Below, one piece after another: positions 13,750-27,400 of a DNA stretch of 64,000 nucleotides. The stretch is from contig NMRA01000001.1 of assembly GCA_002633005.1 (NCBI GenBank), positions 3,899,390-3,963,389 of the forward strand. The letters run 5' to 3'. The DNA comes from Phoronis australis (taxonomy: Eukaryota > Phoronida > Phoronidae). Made by a program: the position numbers and the translations under genes. Position 1 is the first letter of the stretch; each line of letters starts with the position of its first letter. Below the pieces are notes generated by a model. It made no database searches. It was not told where the DNA came from and saw nothing but the letters and a program-made list of their open reading frames with translations.

Positions 13750-14068
13750 ATTGGCAATTTTCGGCAACCCCATGTTAAATACAAAATTTTGTCTAATTTT
13801 CTTCAAACTCCTACATTTCAATCTTGGTTATACTGACATCTGTTGGGTCTATCGGCAACTAACCGCACATGAAAGGCTTGGTCGAAAATTATCGTTTTCT
13901 TACATGCACTTTCGGGTTTTTAGCGGCGATTCCACTGATCGAAGCGACAAAATAAGCCAAAACTTTGGCCATACCATGTTAAACATAAATTTTTTTCCAA
14001 TTTTGCTGAAACTTGGCCACGTTTTTAACAAAATACTTATCTATGTTATGTGCTATCGGCAAATGTGA
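13750..14068. repeat. Diverged tandem duplication, about 210-bp period
   Basis: Two blocks, about 13765-13860 and 13974-14062, share the same order of words: CCATGTTAAA, then an AT-rich AATTTT run, a CTnAAACT word and CTATCGGCAA at the end. Identity is moderate. It looks like two old units of a tandem repeat. Confidence 0.5.
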
Positions 14069-16333
14069 TTGATTCACAAATAAGACCCTGACGCTGTGTT
14101 TTCTGCGAATCCCATGTATCCTGAAGGGGGCTAACTGAGTGATTTTCGCGCATGCGCAGTTCACGGTTTCAATATTGCTGGTAATGGTGCAATATGTAAA
14201 AATAAACTTAAAAAATAAAATGATCACGACATTTGAAATACATAATGCATCTTCAAGCGAATGACTGGCTAAAACAAAGACTAAACAAATGGAAAAGGAT
14301 TGGTTGACAACAAAGTTAACACTGAGACATCAATGCTAAGCTTAGCTCATGGCAGTTTAAGTACTTGACCTATCTGAAGTACTTTAGTCGTGGATGTCTA
14401 ACCTGCAGTCACATATACTCTTACAGTGACTCTCACTGCTGGATAATGATGCCATTTTCATGTTTGCTGTCACCAGTGGCAATCAAGAAAGTACTTTTTG
14501 AGCACTGACATGAGTGTCGCCAACCTTACCAATAATGTCATAAAAACTATTCTCTTCCTTGAATCAAACTAACAGTTTATGGGTTCTAAAAAATTGATGT
14601 TATCCTGCTTCAAAAATTGTACCACCACCTACTGAAAATTAATATTTTCGCCAATCCAATCAACTTGCATACCATTGGTTTCACTTCATTACCAGTAATT
14701 ACCAGCAAACCAAATTTCTGAACAAAATTTTCTTCCACTGCTACCATCAACCGTAAGATATAAAAACTGAGCAACTGGCATGTGTCAAAAACATACAATT
14801 TGGAAGTTGACGACAGAATTTCTTTTTTACATAAGCAGTAGAGTTATGCAACAAAATTCACTCCCTGCATTTCGGCCCTGATCACTTGTCTACGTTGAGT
14901 TCTTAACCAACGTGTTTTAGGGAACTTAGAACATTACTAGTAAATGCTCATCTCATCTGTAGTCGAATGCACCGGCAACTCAAGTCACAGGCATACACTA
15001 CATGCGAGATTTCAGGTTTGGCCAACTCCAATAAAATCTGAAGCGTTTTCTTGAGTAGCTGATGGTTTCCATGTTGGCAAAAGAAACAAGTAATGAAACG
15101 AAACTGATTTTATGAGAATAAAAGGCCAGATTCTGCATGCATGTCATACAGTTGAGAGCTCCACATGTTGATATGAGTTTCATTACGAGGTGACTGATGA
15201 GCAGAACTACTCGAGCGGTGTGTAATTTTGAAGTTGATATAAATTTTACACGCATCATTCCCTAGCTGTATTTTGACATTAGCCTGCTGGAAGGCTAACT
15301 CTTAGTGAGTTAGTGAGATTCCTATCGAGCTCTGTGGTACCAAAAACTTTTGTATTTTCAACAACAACATGCCGGGACTTCACAAGTGCCAGTTTTGAGC
15401 AGATCTTTATTTATAGAGTATAGTAATGACACTCTTTGCCTTGACCTCTTTGTAGCCAATCTCATTAACTTGGGCATCAGAACCCATAAAGACAGGGCAC
15501 AACTGCCACCATAGTCTAGAATGAGTAGGTAAACTGCAGAGAAATTTTTCAGTTCTAGTTTTTTACTAGGGACATTCTGGGCTAATTTGCGGAAAACCAT
15601 CGACACACTGAATTTCCAGTGAGACACTGCGACCAACTGGCATACTAAACCTGAGCCCACATTCATAGCTTATTATGTCCTGCCACAGCAATGATGCCTG
15701 TCACTCAACCACAACCAGCAAAGCAGAACATCTCAAATATCCAACCATGTCAGAAATCAAAATGTTTAAATAAGCATTCAGTCATAAACCACGATAGTCG
15801 GACATTACGTCACATAAGGGCTACAGCTAAGGAATCTTTCCCACCCTGTTATTATTTGAAAGTGACCTTGATATGAGTTTTTGACTTCTCAGCCAGGCTT
15901 GAAATTTGACTGCCAAATCATTGAAAATAACGATTGCGGAAAAGTGTTCCCCTGAATGAAACTATCAGATACCTTACATAATTTGTTTGCAGATAATTAT
16001 GACTGCTCTGAACTTTTTCAATGCTCCATTTAAAGCATGTCACTCAATCAAAAATCTTGAAGCTGCGCGTGTTTGGTTAAGCAGTTTACATTTCCCAGAT
16101 CGAACATTGTTCAAAACCAGGTTGACCGAGTTCAATTTCAGGTCGAATTATGCCAGTTGGTACAATTTTACAGGTCAAAATTGCAAAATCTAGGTTGAAC
16201 TTCTTGATCCAGAAGACGTTATGGCAAATCATAGTTTTAAAGTACTACACTTAAGCTCAGAGGTACACACGCAGATAATCTAATGAGACTAACTAGTGCA
16301 AAACGTTAGGGACCCAGCATAAAATGTCTATTT

Positions 16334-17128
16334 GGTTATTGTTTACAATCCGACTCTATAAACGTACATACTTGATACCACTATTTTCTGAATCCTCTAG
16401 TCACGGTGATTCCAAAAATGTACTTGTACTGACTGGTCGCTTCTTATTCATAATTTCCGAGTTTTTCCAAGGCGTTCATTTGCAACTCAGATTTAGTGAG
16501 GCAGCCATTTTTTAAAGTGCGACACCTCTCGGCAGGATTGATAACTAAAAGTTAACCTACAGTGAAGTTAATTCGACGCAAAATGTGTTTCTGTTCGCGT
16601 ATTTTAGTATGTCAGTGATATCAGTTATCTTATTACCTAATTCCACTTGTTTGAAACAGTTTGTTGTCTCTAAAACAACACATGTCCCCAATAAAACGAG
16701 CCGCAATCATGTCCGCGAGATGTCAAGTGTTTTCAAAGACGTTATTTGACCGCGAGAACACGCACTCTCGTGTTTTTTCTAAAGAAGTTATGAAGAGGCA
16801 ATCCTTTACAAATGACTATTACTGTTTTTTACTCAGAGTTTCTTTAACATGCCATGTAGTATCTTCACTATACTGGCCAATTTTTGGGTCTTTTTTGACA
16901 CATGCATGATCGTTGTAGTTATCATTCCTGCCTAGAGGTGTCGCAGTTTTATAATGGCGGTCACTCGAGATCGGCTGCCGCAATTGAAACAGTGCATCAT
17001 GAATAACAAGAGCCTAATCGGTATGAGTAATACATTTTTGGAATCACCATAATTACCATGATGAGAGGAGTCAGAAAATATTAATATCAAGTATGTATGT
17101 TAATGGAGTCGGATTGTAAACAATAATC
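16334..17128. mobile_element. Long-terminal-inverted-repeat element with 8-bp target duplication
   Basis: The left arm (16334 to about 16560) and the inverted right arm (about 16912 to 17128) match over some 220 nt with indels. Shared words in order include TTATTGTTTACAATCCGACT, ACATACTTGATA, GGTGATTCCAAAAATGTA, GCGACACCTCT and TGATAACTA. GTCTATTT flanks both ends (16326-16333 and 17129-17136), consistent with an 8-bp target-site duplication. The spacer of about 350 bp has no recognisable transposase. It is therefore a non-autonomous foldback or long-TIR DNA transposon. The 8-bp duplication would fit hAT-like integration, but the ends do not show the usual CAG start. The ATGGCGG in the right arm is part of the repeat, not a gene start. 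Confidence 0.8.
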
Positions 17129-18438
17129 GTCTATTTTTATTCATTGGCATAAACTTTGATCAGGTACACTGCAATGTCATTGTGTTAGAATCTGAATACA
17201 ATATAGGCATTATCCAATACAAATAAGGAAAGATTACACCCGTTGGCCTTGAGTCATCAATAATAATTAAGCGCTAATAACAAACAGAGAGTGATTAAAC
17301 TTAGCCCTGTTGATGTCGCGCAACAATACAGAATCAAAAACAAAATGTGTCACGACTCAACAGGTTAACTGATTTCAAGGTTTGCGAGCGAGGACATCTG
17401 GAGAACATATAACTTTAGTACTCAGAAAAACATCCAAAAAACAAGTATAAGAATAATCACATGAATAAAGGCAAGCACTTCAAAAGGGCCCAGTAGCACA
17501 AATTCATTAACAGCTATCCACCCTGCAGGGCGGCCATTGTATTGAAACTGGTGCAATTGTTCTCATTCACATTCTCTGGTTCAAAACATGGAATTCTTGT
17601 TTACAATCTCAAATTGGCTGATTTGATCAGGATGTCTAAAGTGAGTTCCATGATTTGAACAACAAATCAATAGGTAGGCTCGTCCCCAACTCCAGCCACT
17701 TGCCAATGTATTGGTGTTGTTTTCTCTCTTGTCTAGGTTACAGTAGAGTTCAACTATAAATTTGTCAGCTGATCCAAATTTGCAGTCTAAATTCAGTCAA
17801 TGATTCGGTCACATACCATATTTACGTTCAAACCATCGCTTCATAGGTGTCCGTGCAGTTGGTGTGATGCACTAAATTTACTAATGGTTTCGGAAGATCT
17901 CCAATCAAACGTATTTCCGCCTAAGTACGTACACAGATGAAGGCAGGGACGGAGCAAAATGTGAACCGAGCACAGTGACCTCATTTCACCAGCAGACATG
18001 AGCTCGTTTCAAACTCAAGTTTCCCAACAAGTGCGCATGCAATAGGTACGATTCTTATGTCTTAGTATTCTCCGTATATTTAGGTTTTGCACAGACTTAC
18101 CAAAAAGCGCGGATCGCCCCGGATTTATGGAAATTGCACGATAAAACTGCTGCACCTTTTACTCGATCGCAGATGGAATCGCTATACGTATCAGCTCGAG
18201 ACGACTTACTTGTAATATTTTACACATTTGCAAAAATAGTGCAGTTGGTCTTCTTGGCACATCTCAAAGATTTTTTCTATATTAAGAAAGTAAAAGGATT
18301 TTTCAGTATATTTGCTTTTTTAAGGACATATTTTTTAAACTATACATGTCTGTCTGGTTTTGTTACGATAATTTACCAGCTTAAACATTGCTGAAAGAAG
18401 TAGTTCTTTAACAGGTGCTTCATGGGTAACGTGACGTC
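17129..18438. other. Upstream flank of atlastin
   Basis: About 1.3 kb between the inverted-repeat element and the atlastin start codon. No exon is recognisable. It presumably contains the atlastin promoter and 5' UTR, but no TATA box or defined start site can be assigned by eye. Confidence 0.4.
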
Positions 18439-18439
18439 A
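18432..18439 (+). promoter_or_regulatory. Consensus CRE octamer at the atlastin start
   Basis: The palindrome TGACGTCA, the full cAMP-response-element consensus, ends on the first base of the first atlastin ATG. CRE/ATF sites are common close to transcription starts of housekeeping promoters. Here it lies at the translation start, so either the 5' UTR is very short or the match is incidental. Confidence 0.35.
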
Positions 18440-21400
18440 TGTCGAATTTCAATATGGCAGACGAACTGCGGAATCGGAAAGTAAAGGACACATTACGGCC
18501 TTCTGCACCAGGTTAAGTAATCTTGACAGACGGGAACTGGTAGTCTAAACTTGATACAATTCATTTGTCTTGTAGTTTTTCAAGGTGTCAACCTTCCATT
18601 CCTGTGACCCCAGTCAATAGTGACGGTCTCTGCCACTGCTACTCAGTGCCACTGCCACTGCACAGCTGTACTGCTGCCTACTGCCCTACTGGTCTGAGTA
18701 GCTGAATTGCCTGGTCGGATTACGATAGTGGACCTTGATTTGGTGAACCAGAGAATCATGGAATAACGGGGCCAATATTCAGTGCATTAAACTGGTTCTC
18801 TGAGGGTCCACTGTATTCGACCAGTGTCCGCAAGTAGGCAGTACCAACGTCTCAACTGGTCCCGACACAGCCCAGTGCTACTACTAAGTCTAAGATACTA
18901 GTCAGTGCCACCGTCTCAACTATTAGAATGAGATAATTTGATGAAAAGCTTCCGGTGTATGGAGGGTCTATGGGTAGACATTGCCACCATCTCAACAACT
19001 GTAGCGGCAGAGATGGTGACTTGACTAGACAATGACCATCGTCTAGCTCTACTCTAGCTCTACCCAGCACCATCTTTTCATCAAAAATGGCTCGCTGATG
19101 ATTTTGTTTGTCTGTGCGGGAACTTTTTGGGAAGAAATCATGATTGAGAGGGTATTTGTTTGAGTGGGAAAGGATTTAAACAAAGGGGCTCTTATTGTTC
19201 ATTCAGGGATGACTTGAATTGACTAACAAGTCATTAATTCATTGTTCCTAAAAATCTTATTCAGTCTTCTCATCATTTTCCAGTTGATGCTCAGGGAGAC
19301 AAGCTGCGAGGACATCCTGTAGAAATTATCAAGTCGAAAGATGATCACACATTTGAACTTGATGAGGAGGCCTTGGCAGATGTATTGCTGCAGAAACACA
19401 TTGAGAATAAGAAAGTCTGCCTTGTTTCAGTAGCTGGTGCTTTCAGGAAGGGCAAATCATTTCTTTTGGACTTCTTTCTTCGTTATCTTAGTGCTCATGT
19501 AGGTATTATGTCCTATTTGAACCAATACTTGTGTCAGCTGCTGAAAAAGGTTATTTAAAGGGATAGAACCATTGGTTAAGCATCCTAAATTTTCATTTAG
19601 ATGTCACATACATGATAGACAATCCTGGGATCTACAAGATAGCTCACCAGTGATGCGTTCTCTAAATTAACAACGTGGTTGAATTATGCCACTTGACATG
19701 AACAGGCAACAACTTCAGTTGTATGACATGTGTTTATGGAAACTGGCAGCAGTCGCTACAAACTGGCTGTTTACCTTTTTGAGTACCCTGTGTTAGCCAG
19801 AGTATGGTACGCATCCATCAACACAACTTGTGTATGTGACTGTCTTCAACTTAGTTTGTGTCTGACATCAGCAGCTTGTCCGATACTAGTTTACTGCGGT
19901 GATTATAAAAGCGGGGACTTGGTGTGGCATGCTTTTGATCGCAAGGTTTATAAACTTCTACAGAAATGTATGGGTCCATGTCTTTGTGACCAGTGTATAT
20001 ATACCAAAATTTAGAGTTATGCGTTTTGCTGCACAGGGTCATGAGGGATGGCTGGGTGATGACAACTCTCCGCTCAGTGGATTTTCATGGCGTGGTGGAT
20101 CTGAACGAGACACCAACGGCATCCTATTGTGGAGTGAGGTGTTCGAGGTGAAGCTGCCTGACGGTAATGATGTGGCTGTGCTGTTGATGGATACGCAAGG
20201 GGCCTTTGACACTCAGTCAACAGTGAAGGACTGTGCCACAATATTTGCATTGAGTACTATGCTTAGCTCTGTTCAGGTGAGCAAATTAAGATGGTCAAAA
20301 CTTTATAAACACTGCGATTTGGATGTGATATTCGTGTAAATAGCTATGTGACTTATAAAAATCAAATTATAGGTTTGCTGTTAAAAAAAACAATCATGAA
20401 ATATGATTTGGAAGTTGTAAACCTCAAAGACGAAATTTTTAGATGAATGAGTCTGTTGATCAGAAATGCGTTATGTAATTAGATGCTTTTGTCCTGTGAC
20501 ATCCTTCCTGGACTATGAACTCAACTAGACACTTTCGGTTGATATCTGCTCAGTGTGTGTGACAATCCACAAATCTTCCATACATTTCAATTTTATCGAA
20601 ACTGTGAAGCCAATACTGAAGTTGACTTAATTGATTAATTTCACCAATGATTCAGGAGCAAAAAGTAAACATATATTTGTTACTAAACTCAAAAACATTG
20701 GTCCAAACAGTTCCATAATCACCCGCTTGTAGCGCTGCGTAATTGGTGGGGCAGTGTAACCAGCGTGTATCAACAATTTACACTGTTGTGACTGTTGGCA
20801 GTGCGAACTCTAGGCAGCCACCTAGCTGCAACCAATACTCAGCTCTGTTATCAGTTCCCGACAAGCTGTATGAAGACTGTCGTCAAAATACAGCTAAGGT
20901 ACCAGGACGTGTTTGAACTTCGTTGGACCTTGAAATTTCACACAGCCCGGGACTGTCCAGGTAGTTCTGCTCGTCACCTCCTGTCGTTATGAAACTTATA
21001 TCAGTATGCAGGGCTAACAACTGGCTGATGTGCATGCAAAATCTGGGAGTCAACGGACACTCACTTTGTTTGTTGTAGCCGTTAAAGTGGAAAACAAGCT
21101 AATAAACATTTTCTTTTGCATAATTCTCTGCCTTTTGTAACAAAGAAAAGAGTATGCTCATGACGCGCACACGCGCCATTTCACAACATCTCTTGGGAGA
21201 TGATGACAGCTTCGCAGCAGCAAAGTTTGTTCTAAAATTCAGTTTGTAGGTATTAAAATACTAAAAACTTGTAACGAAATGAAACCAGTTCCGATAATTT
21301 ATTCTGATATGTACGCAACCTTGTGGCAGTGAAGAACTATTGATAGAAGAATCGTGGGGTAAAAGAAACTGATCAAGGTCAGGTGACGTAATTGCCGAAA

Positions 21401-24400
21401 GTCGACCCAAAAGAATGCACCTTAATTTTAGCAGCAGAATATCAACAGAACACCTATTTTTCCAACACTGCCTGTAAATAAGTTAGTTTACTCAAGGAAG
21501 AGAGTAGTTTTTAATGACACTAATTTTGTGTCAGATTTTATTTGTCCAATTTTTACCCACATCAGTGCAAATCTATGTATATACAGCTTTGCACCAAGGC
21601 TAGGGCAACCGATATATTATGCGATGTCCCTCCCCTTAGAAGAAACCTTTTTCGAAGAGTTCGATCAACCAGGTGGCATACAAAAAGGCATGGCGAACCT
21701 TTTAAAACACTATCATGGCAAACAGTAAAAAAATGAACCGGTGATACAATGATAAAATGTGATGTAAATTTTTAAACTCAATGTCGCAATATGGCACGGC
21801 AACATGTGATAGGCATTCGATGCCCCACCAACCATGTCGGCCAATCAGCAATCGCTGTCAGGATTTCAGTGTTTTGACAATAAATATGAATCAGCTTTTG
21901 TTCGGCGTGCACTTTGGGTAAATGTGAGTTTTATTTGTATGTTAGAAGCGGTTAACTGCTGCATTATTTTTACTACAGTCATCTTTTGAAATCAGAATGC
22001 ACACATTCCATTGCACAATTAGGCGGAAACATTTGCTCAGTCTGTTTGCGAAATTGTAGAAAATCTACAATTTTGTGAAGGCTTAGTTATTAGAACACAT
22101 TTCTTCTATCAGAAATTATCTTTGGTACGGTTGACAGAAATCATGGTATTATGACTGGGTGGCATGTGCTGCTGAGCATATTCCAGATTTTTATGAAGAT
22201 GGGAACTTATAAAGTTGGGAAAACTGTTGGAGCGTACCTTTAAAGATGACGAGAAAGTGGTCACAATGTCTTCAGATGTGATTCAAATAATTCTATGATC
22301 AGTCTTTAAAAATGTTAAATTTAGAAACTCCGTTTAATTTGTTTTCTCCATAAACTTTGATAAGTATTATTTTTACCGTCTCAGAGTTGCAATGTTAAAA
22401 TTGTCTTGGTTTTGGATACTGTTTCTGTAGTTTGTCTCGACTGTTAACATTGATTCCTAGACTTTCAGTTGTATTTATAATCATTTCAGGTATATAATCT
22501 TCACTCTAACATACAAGAGGATGACCTACAACATTTGCAGGTATAATTAGGTCATTGCTTTCGGTTACTTGTGACCCCTTAATAATTGAGACACGTTTGT
22601 CAGCAGGTCACACGTGTGGCACTGCTCTCTCTAGTGACAATTTTAACTTTACCTCAGTGTTACTCTCTGTTGCCAGTACATTTGAAATTTAACCCATCAC
22701 CTATTGTGTCTTAGCTTTTTGCTGATTACACAGTGGGTGCATAGCAACACTCTGTATTGCCTTTGATGAGCATGGAAGTCTTGCATTCTTTGTACATTTT
22801 TGAGATTGCATGAACTGTGTATTCATGTACAAACAAACTCGTTCTCTGTAAAAGACTATACTCCCTGTGTCTACTAGTGAAGCTTGACTACACATTCCTA
22901 TGTGGGAATCATTTGAACAAAATACTTTTAAAAAAATCATTTGTTTTGCATCCACATGTACGTATATGTGGGTGCATATTCCCATCATCTCTGTCTGGGC
23001 ATCCGGCGTCCACTGCTGTATCTCCTAAACTCCTTGCAGTATCTTGACGATTTTTTGCAAGAGAAACTGACGACAGATAATGACAAGTTTCAGACCAATC
23101 TGACCACTGCTGTGTTCCCTAGTGGCAATTTTAGTTTTTCACATTTGCTTCATTATCTTCATAGTTCCTTGATGGATTTCTATGAAATTTGGTACTGCTC
23201 AAAGGATCATTATCAAGATTTGGAGATGTGTTCCCTGATGAAAAGGCCACAACTGACATTTATTTTCGTACGGGTATGACTACTTGTCGTACCCTAGAGG
23301 CGATTTTGTTTTTTTTTTGCATCTTCGGCCAAATCTCCTTAACCCTTTGAAGGAGGTTTGGGAAATTTGACAGATGTGTTCCTATGGAGCTGACGGCAGA
23401 TGATAACAACTTTCAGCCTGATCTGAAAACTTCTGTGTCCTCTAGTGGCAAATTTGTATCTTAAGAGTTCAATGGATTTTCATGAAATTCGGCAAATAGG
23501 TTTATATTAACAAACCAACTATGCGTTTCCAGTTTTGGGCATATTTTGCACCACCTAAAGGCCATGTTTGTTATTTTCATGTCTGTTTTTATCATCTACC
23601 TCAGTCTTTATTTGCCAAACCGCTTAAAGGATTATTATGGAGATTGGTAAATGTGGTCTTTATGAGGAAGCCACAGCTAATGTTGGTTTTTCGGACAGTT
23701 TCAACTGCAGTGGCGCCCTCCTAATAGCAATTTTTTGCGTCCACAGCTGTATCTCCTTATGTCTTTGCAGGAGCTTTGTGAATTTGTGGCAAGTGTTTGA
23801 TCTGACTACTGCTGTGCCATCTAGTGTCAGTTTTAGTTTTTACATTTACCTCAGCATTTTTTTGTGAAATTTGGCAAGTAGGTGTCTATTATGGATCTAA
23901 TGATGTCTAGTGCCCATTTTCATTCTTTTCTGGTGATATATCTGCCACAGGACTTAAGGATTGTCATGAAATTGGCAGGTTTGTTTTCACTGTCAGGTGT
24001 ATGGCAGACATTGATTTTCGGATGGGCCCATCTGCTGAAGTGCCTCATTGTGGCAATTTTTCATCTGTGACTGTATTGCCTAACCCTGGTACAGGACCTT
24101 TGTGAAATTTGGCAAGTGTCTATTACCTTGATGACCGATGGACAAATCCAGTTACCACTCCGCCTCCTTGTGGAATGCGGTTGTTTATGTCTGCCTCTGA
24201 ATAGTTTTAGTTGCTCGACATATTGTCATGAAAAATTGCAAATAGTTTTCTATTTCCAATTTTCGGACAGGTTTGACATGTTCTGCATGACATACTGTCC
24301 ATTTTCAAGATACTAATTTACTCCCCTCGAAACATATCGTTTGCTGTGCAGTCATCAGTGCATTTCAATGCTAAACGTTGCTCTTGTTAATTTAGATGCT

Positions 24401-27400
24401 TTGGCCTAAATATGCACATTTATGTACGATACCTGGAAATACAGAAGCTTTGTCTCTTATGAGTTGCACCTCTCCATTATTTTCAGTTGTTCACTGAATA
24501 TGGTCGCCTAGCTTTAGAAGACACACCAGGAGCCAAACCCTTTCAGGTACTCTGATGCTTATCTATTTTAATTCGGTCTACACAGTACAAGCTTCAAACA
24601 AAATCAGCTTTCTTTAAGTGTCCTTTTCTGCATTCCAAATTATCAAGTATTCTGTTGCTAGATGTCAGAAAAACATCTGACTTTCATGAATGTTCAGTGA
24701 CCCAGAAAAAGATTATTAAGAAGTTGTTTTACCTGTTTATTAAATTCTGATAAAGATTTTATGTGTTTTTACTCACTACTGTGGAGAGGCTGGAGCCCAA
24801 AACATAGTGTTTGTGTAATTTATACCATTATACCAAGGTTATTGCCTATGTGTTGTATTCCTATTTTGCCTATATTTTTCCTGGCAGCAGTTGACTGCAG
24901 AATTCGTAAATTCTGATATTGACATGTTGCAAGATATGATATTGATATCTTGCTTAGTCCTAATTAAGGTGACTCAATACTCTGAGTTTGTGTATTGTTG
25001 GATTTGTCAGATTATCCCAATCAGAGTTGTTCAAGAAGAAATATTATGGCTGTAACATTTGCTCACAAAGAATTGAACTGTTATGAAGGACTAAGTCTTC
25101 TAGTACAGCGTGTTGTGTACCGATGAATCTCAGTTAACTTTGGCTCAGTACACTCTGTTGACTTCACGCATCATTAGCTTGTGTGGTCGTATGCCCTCTG
25201 GCTGCGAGAAAGTGAAACGCTTTTCTCGTCTGTGCCAGGGGTAGTAGGAGCTGCTAGGCTCACAGAAGCAGTTGAGATTGTTTTGCTGAAAAGTTCCAGT
25301 GAATATAAAAATCTTCAGTGAATAAGCATTGATCTCTGGAGGTTTTTGTTCTAGTGCTTGGAGTTTCTGGTAAGAGACTGGAGCTTTCCGTACGAGTTCG
25401 CATGGGGTGCTGAGGGAGGCAACAACTTGTTGGAGAGGAGATTACAGGTAAGTTGTGACACGTAATTTGGTGTTTTTAATCGTAATTTCGGAATGGTGAT
25501 TTTCAGTTAGTGGTGTCAGAGAACCCGATTGGATTGAGTTTCAATAGAAAATGTTGCTGTTTGTGTAACAGGTGAACTGAGCAGCTTAGGAAATGGCTGT
25601 ATTTATCACGGGGTATTTCATTGCATCACTTTTTATGTGTTGTGGTTATTAATTGTTCAGTGATATTGCCAGGCATCGATGGCAGCCTGTTAAACTTCAA
25701 GTGATGGCATGCTTCAGTTTACAGCATCTTTTATATTGATTGTGTTGAAAGCCATAACTACATGCATTAATAGGTCATCAGTCTTGTATTTTAATCACTG
25801 AATTACTCAAACATTGCAAGTTTACAGCATATCAGGGCTTGGAATTTTCCGCGGAAACGCAGATTTCCACTTTTTTCAAATGTTCTGTCTGCGTATTTTA
25901 TTATATTTCCGCGTAAAAAAATCGGATTTGATATAAAATTTCCACGAAAAATTTCTTTCTCACCACGGCGTTGCCTACGACTTCCACCTCGAAAAGCGGA
26001 AGTTGCTCTTTATGCTTCGGAGGAACGTAAATTGTCATCATTGCCGGGGCACCTGGGATAGCCCGGTTTTCCTCAATGGCGTCTCGTGAGATTGTAAATC
26101 GCGGTGACAAATACTACAACTCTGCAGCCAAAAATGTGTGGAGGCGGGAGTAGACAGTGGACGGACAAGCTAATAAGACGTTCCTGGAGGTGGTACCTTT
26201 TTCTTTTTTTAAGTCCTCCCGATGTTTTGTCGGTATGTTCAAGGCTGGGTGCGCGCATGTTTTGGGCTGTAAAAATTTCCGCTTTTTTGTCATGGGTCAT
26301 TCCAACCCCTGGCATATACACTGATTGTACATTAATTTGTTCTACTTCACAAAATAATAAAGCAGGGGAAAAGCCAGTGTAGCTTCAAATCATATCAAGT
26401 GTGCTTTTGGAAGCCCAAAAATTTCCAGTGTCAAAGTTTATTAAATCAATCATGTAAAACTGGAAGTCTTTAGTTGCTTTATTTCAGAAGCTGAATTATT
26501 TCAAGTTATTGCAAAATCTAACATATTGTAATTTATTACAACACTCCAGGATTCACCATGTAACTTCCTAGTATAGCAAACTCCTCAGTTCAGTGTGTTG
26601 CATTTTTCATAAAATGCGGCAGAACTTCCAGGTCACAAATACCCATGTTAAAAGCACCTCATCCAAGTCAGAAACAATGTATGCCATAAATTCAAATAAA
26701 TTCTTTGCAATGATGATGCAGTGCACTAAGGATTTAGCTCACTAGACGATTATTACACACTGAGACTCCCTAGGATAAATATCACATTTTTTGATCTATG
26801 AATCGCTGTTTCAGCTGTCACAAGGCCAACATGAAGAATTACAACAGCTTCGACGACACATCAAGTCTTGCTTCAAACGCATAGGCGGTTTCCTGATGCC
26901 TCATCCTGGTTTAAAGGTGGCCACCAACCCTCACTTTGATGGAAGACTATCAGGTCAGTCTGTTTATGTGACCTGTTAGGTTGTAATAGTGCTTTCATAA
27001 CTTGTATCAGAACTACGTAATACAATTGCGAAGTGAGCAGTTTTTGATATCTTGTCACTCAAAGAGATTTGCATTGCTGAACCTGAAACGGTACCTCAGT
27101 ACTAGTGTAACAAGCTCGCGGTGGGTTTCTTTCATTGGTTCAGATCCCTTATTGATGGTTTCCTTGCAGAGATTGAAGGAGAATTCAAGGACTGTCTGCG
27201 AGTGCTAGTGCCCAGCTTACTGGCTCCAGAAAATCTTGTTGTTAAAGAAATTAATGGCTCACAGATCACATGTAAAGAATTATTAGAGTACTTCAAAGTA
27301 AGCAATGACAAAAAGTTCAGAATATTATTATGTTGATTATTACTTTTGGTTGGTTTTAATGAATTGTACAAATTGTTGTTCTACAAGTGTTCTATTGAAA

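Larger units (their letters stand above)
10022..16333. other. Intergenic stretch with degenerate repeats
   Basis: No coding exon could be supported. The upstream exon or promoter of the - strand gene at 9296-10021 presumably lies here but is not recognisable. Visible structures are the 30-bp tandem repeat at 13035-13109 and a diverged duplication around 13750-14065. A donor-like CCAG|GTGAGC for the - strand near 12124 flanks only a short open frame. Confidence 0.45.

Noticed and set aside
16954-17020. ATGGCGGTCACTCG... as a first exon (22 codons, donor GTATGAGT)
   Set aside because: It lies in the right arm of the long inverted-repeat element and the left arm carries a diverged counterpart with early stops. 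No following exon with the right phase is seen before atlastin starts.
21528-21736. Open frame ending [20 protein letters not shown] in atlastin intron 3
   Set aside because: Composition looks protein-like, but there are no paired splice sites, no family match, and the next frame is open as well. Insertion into atlastin would disrupt the conserved GTPase fold.
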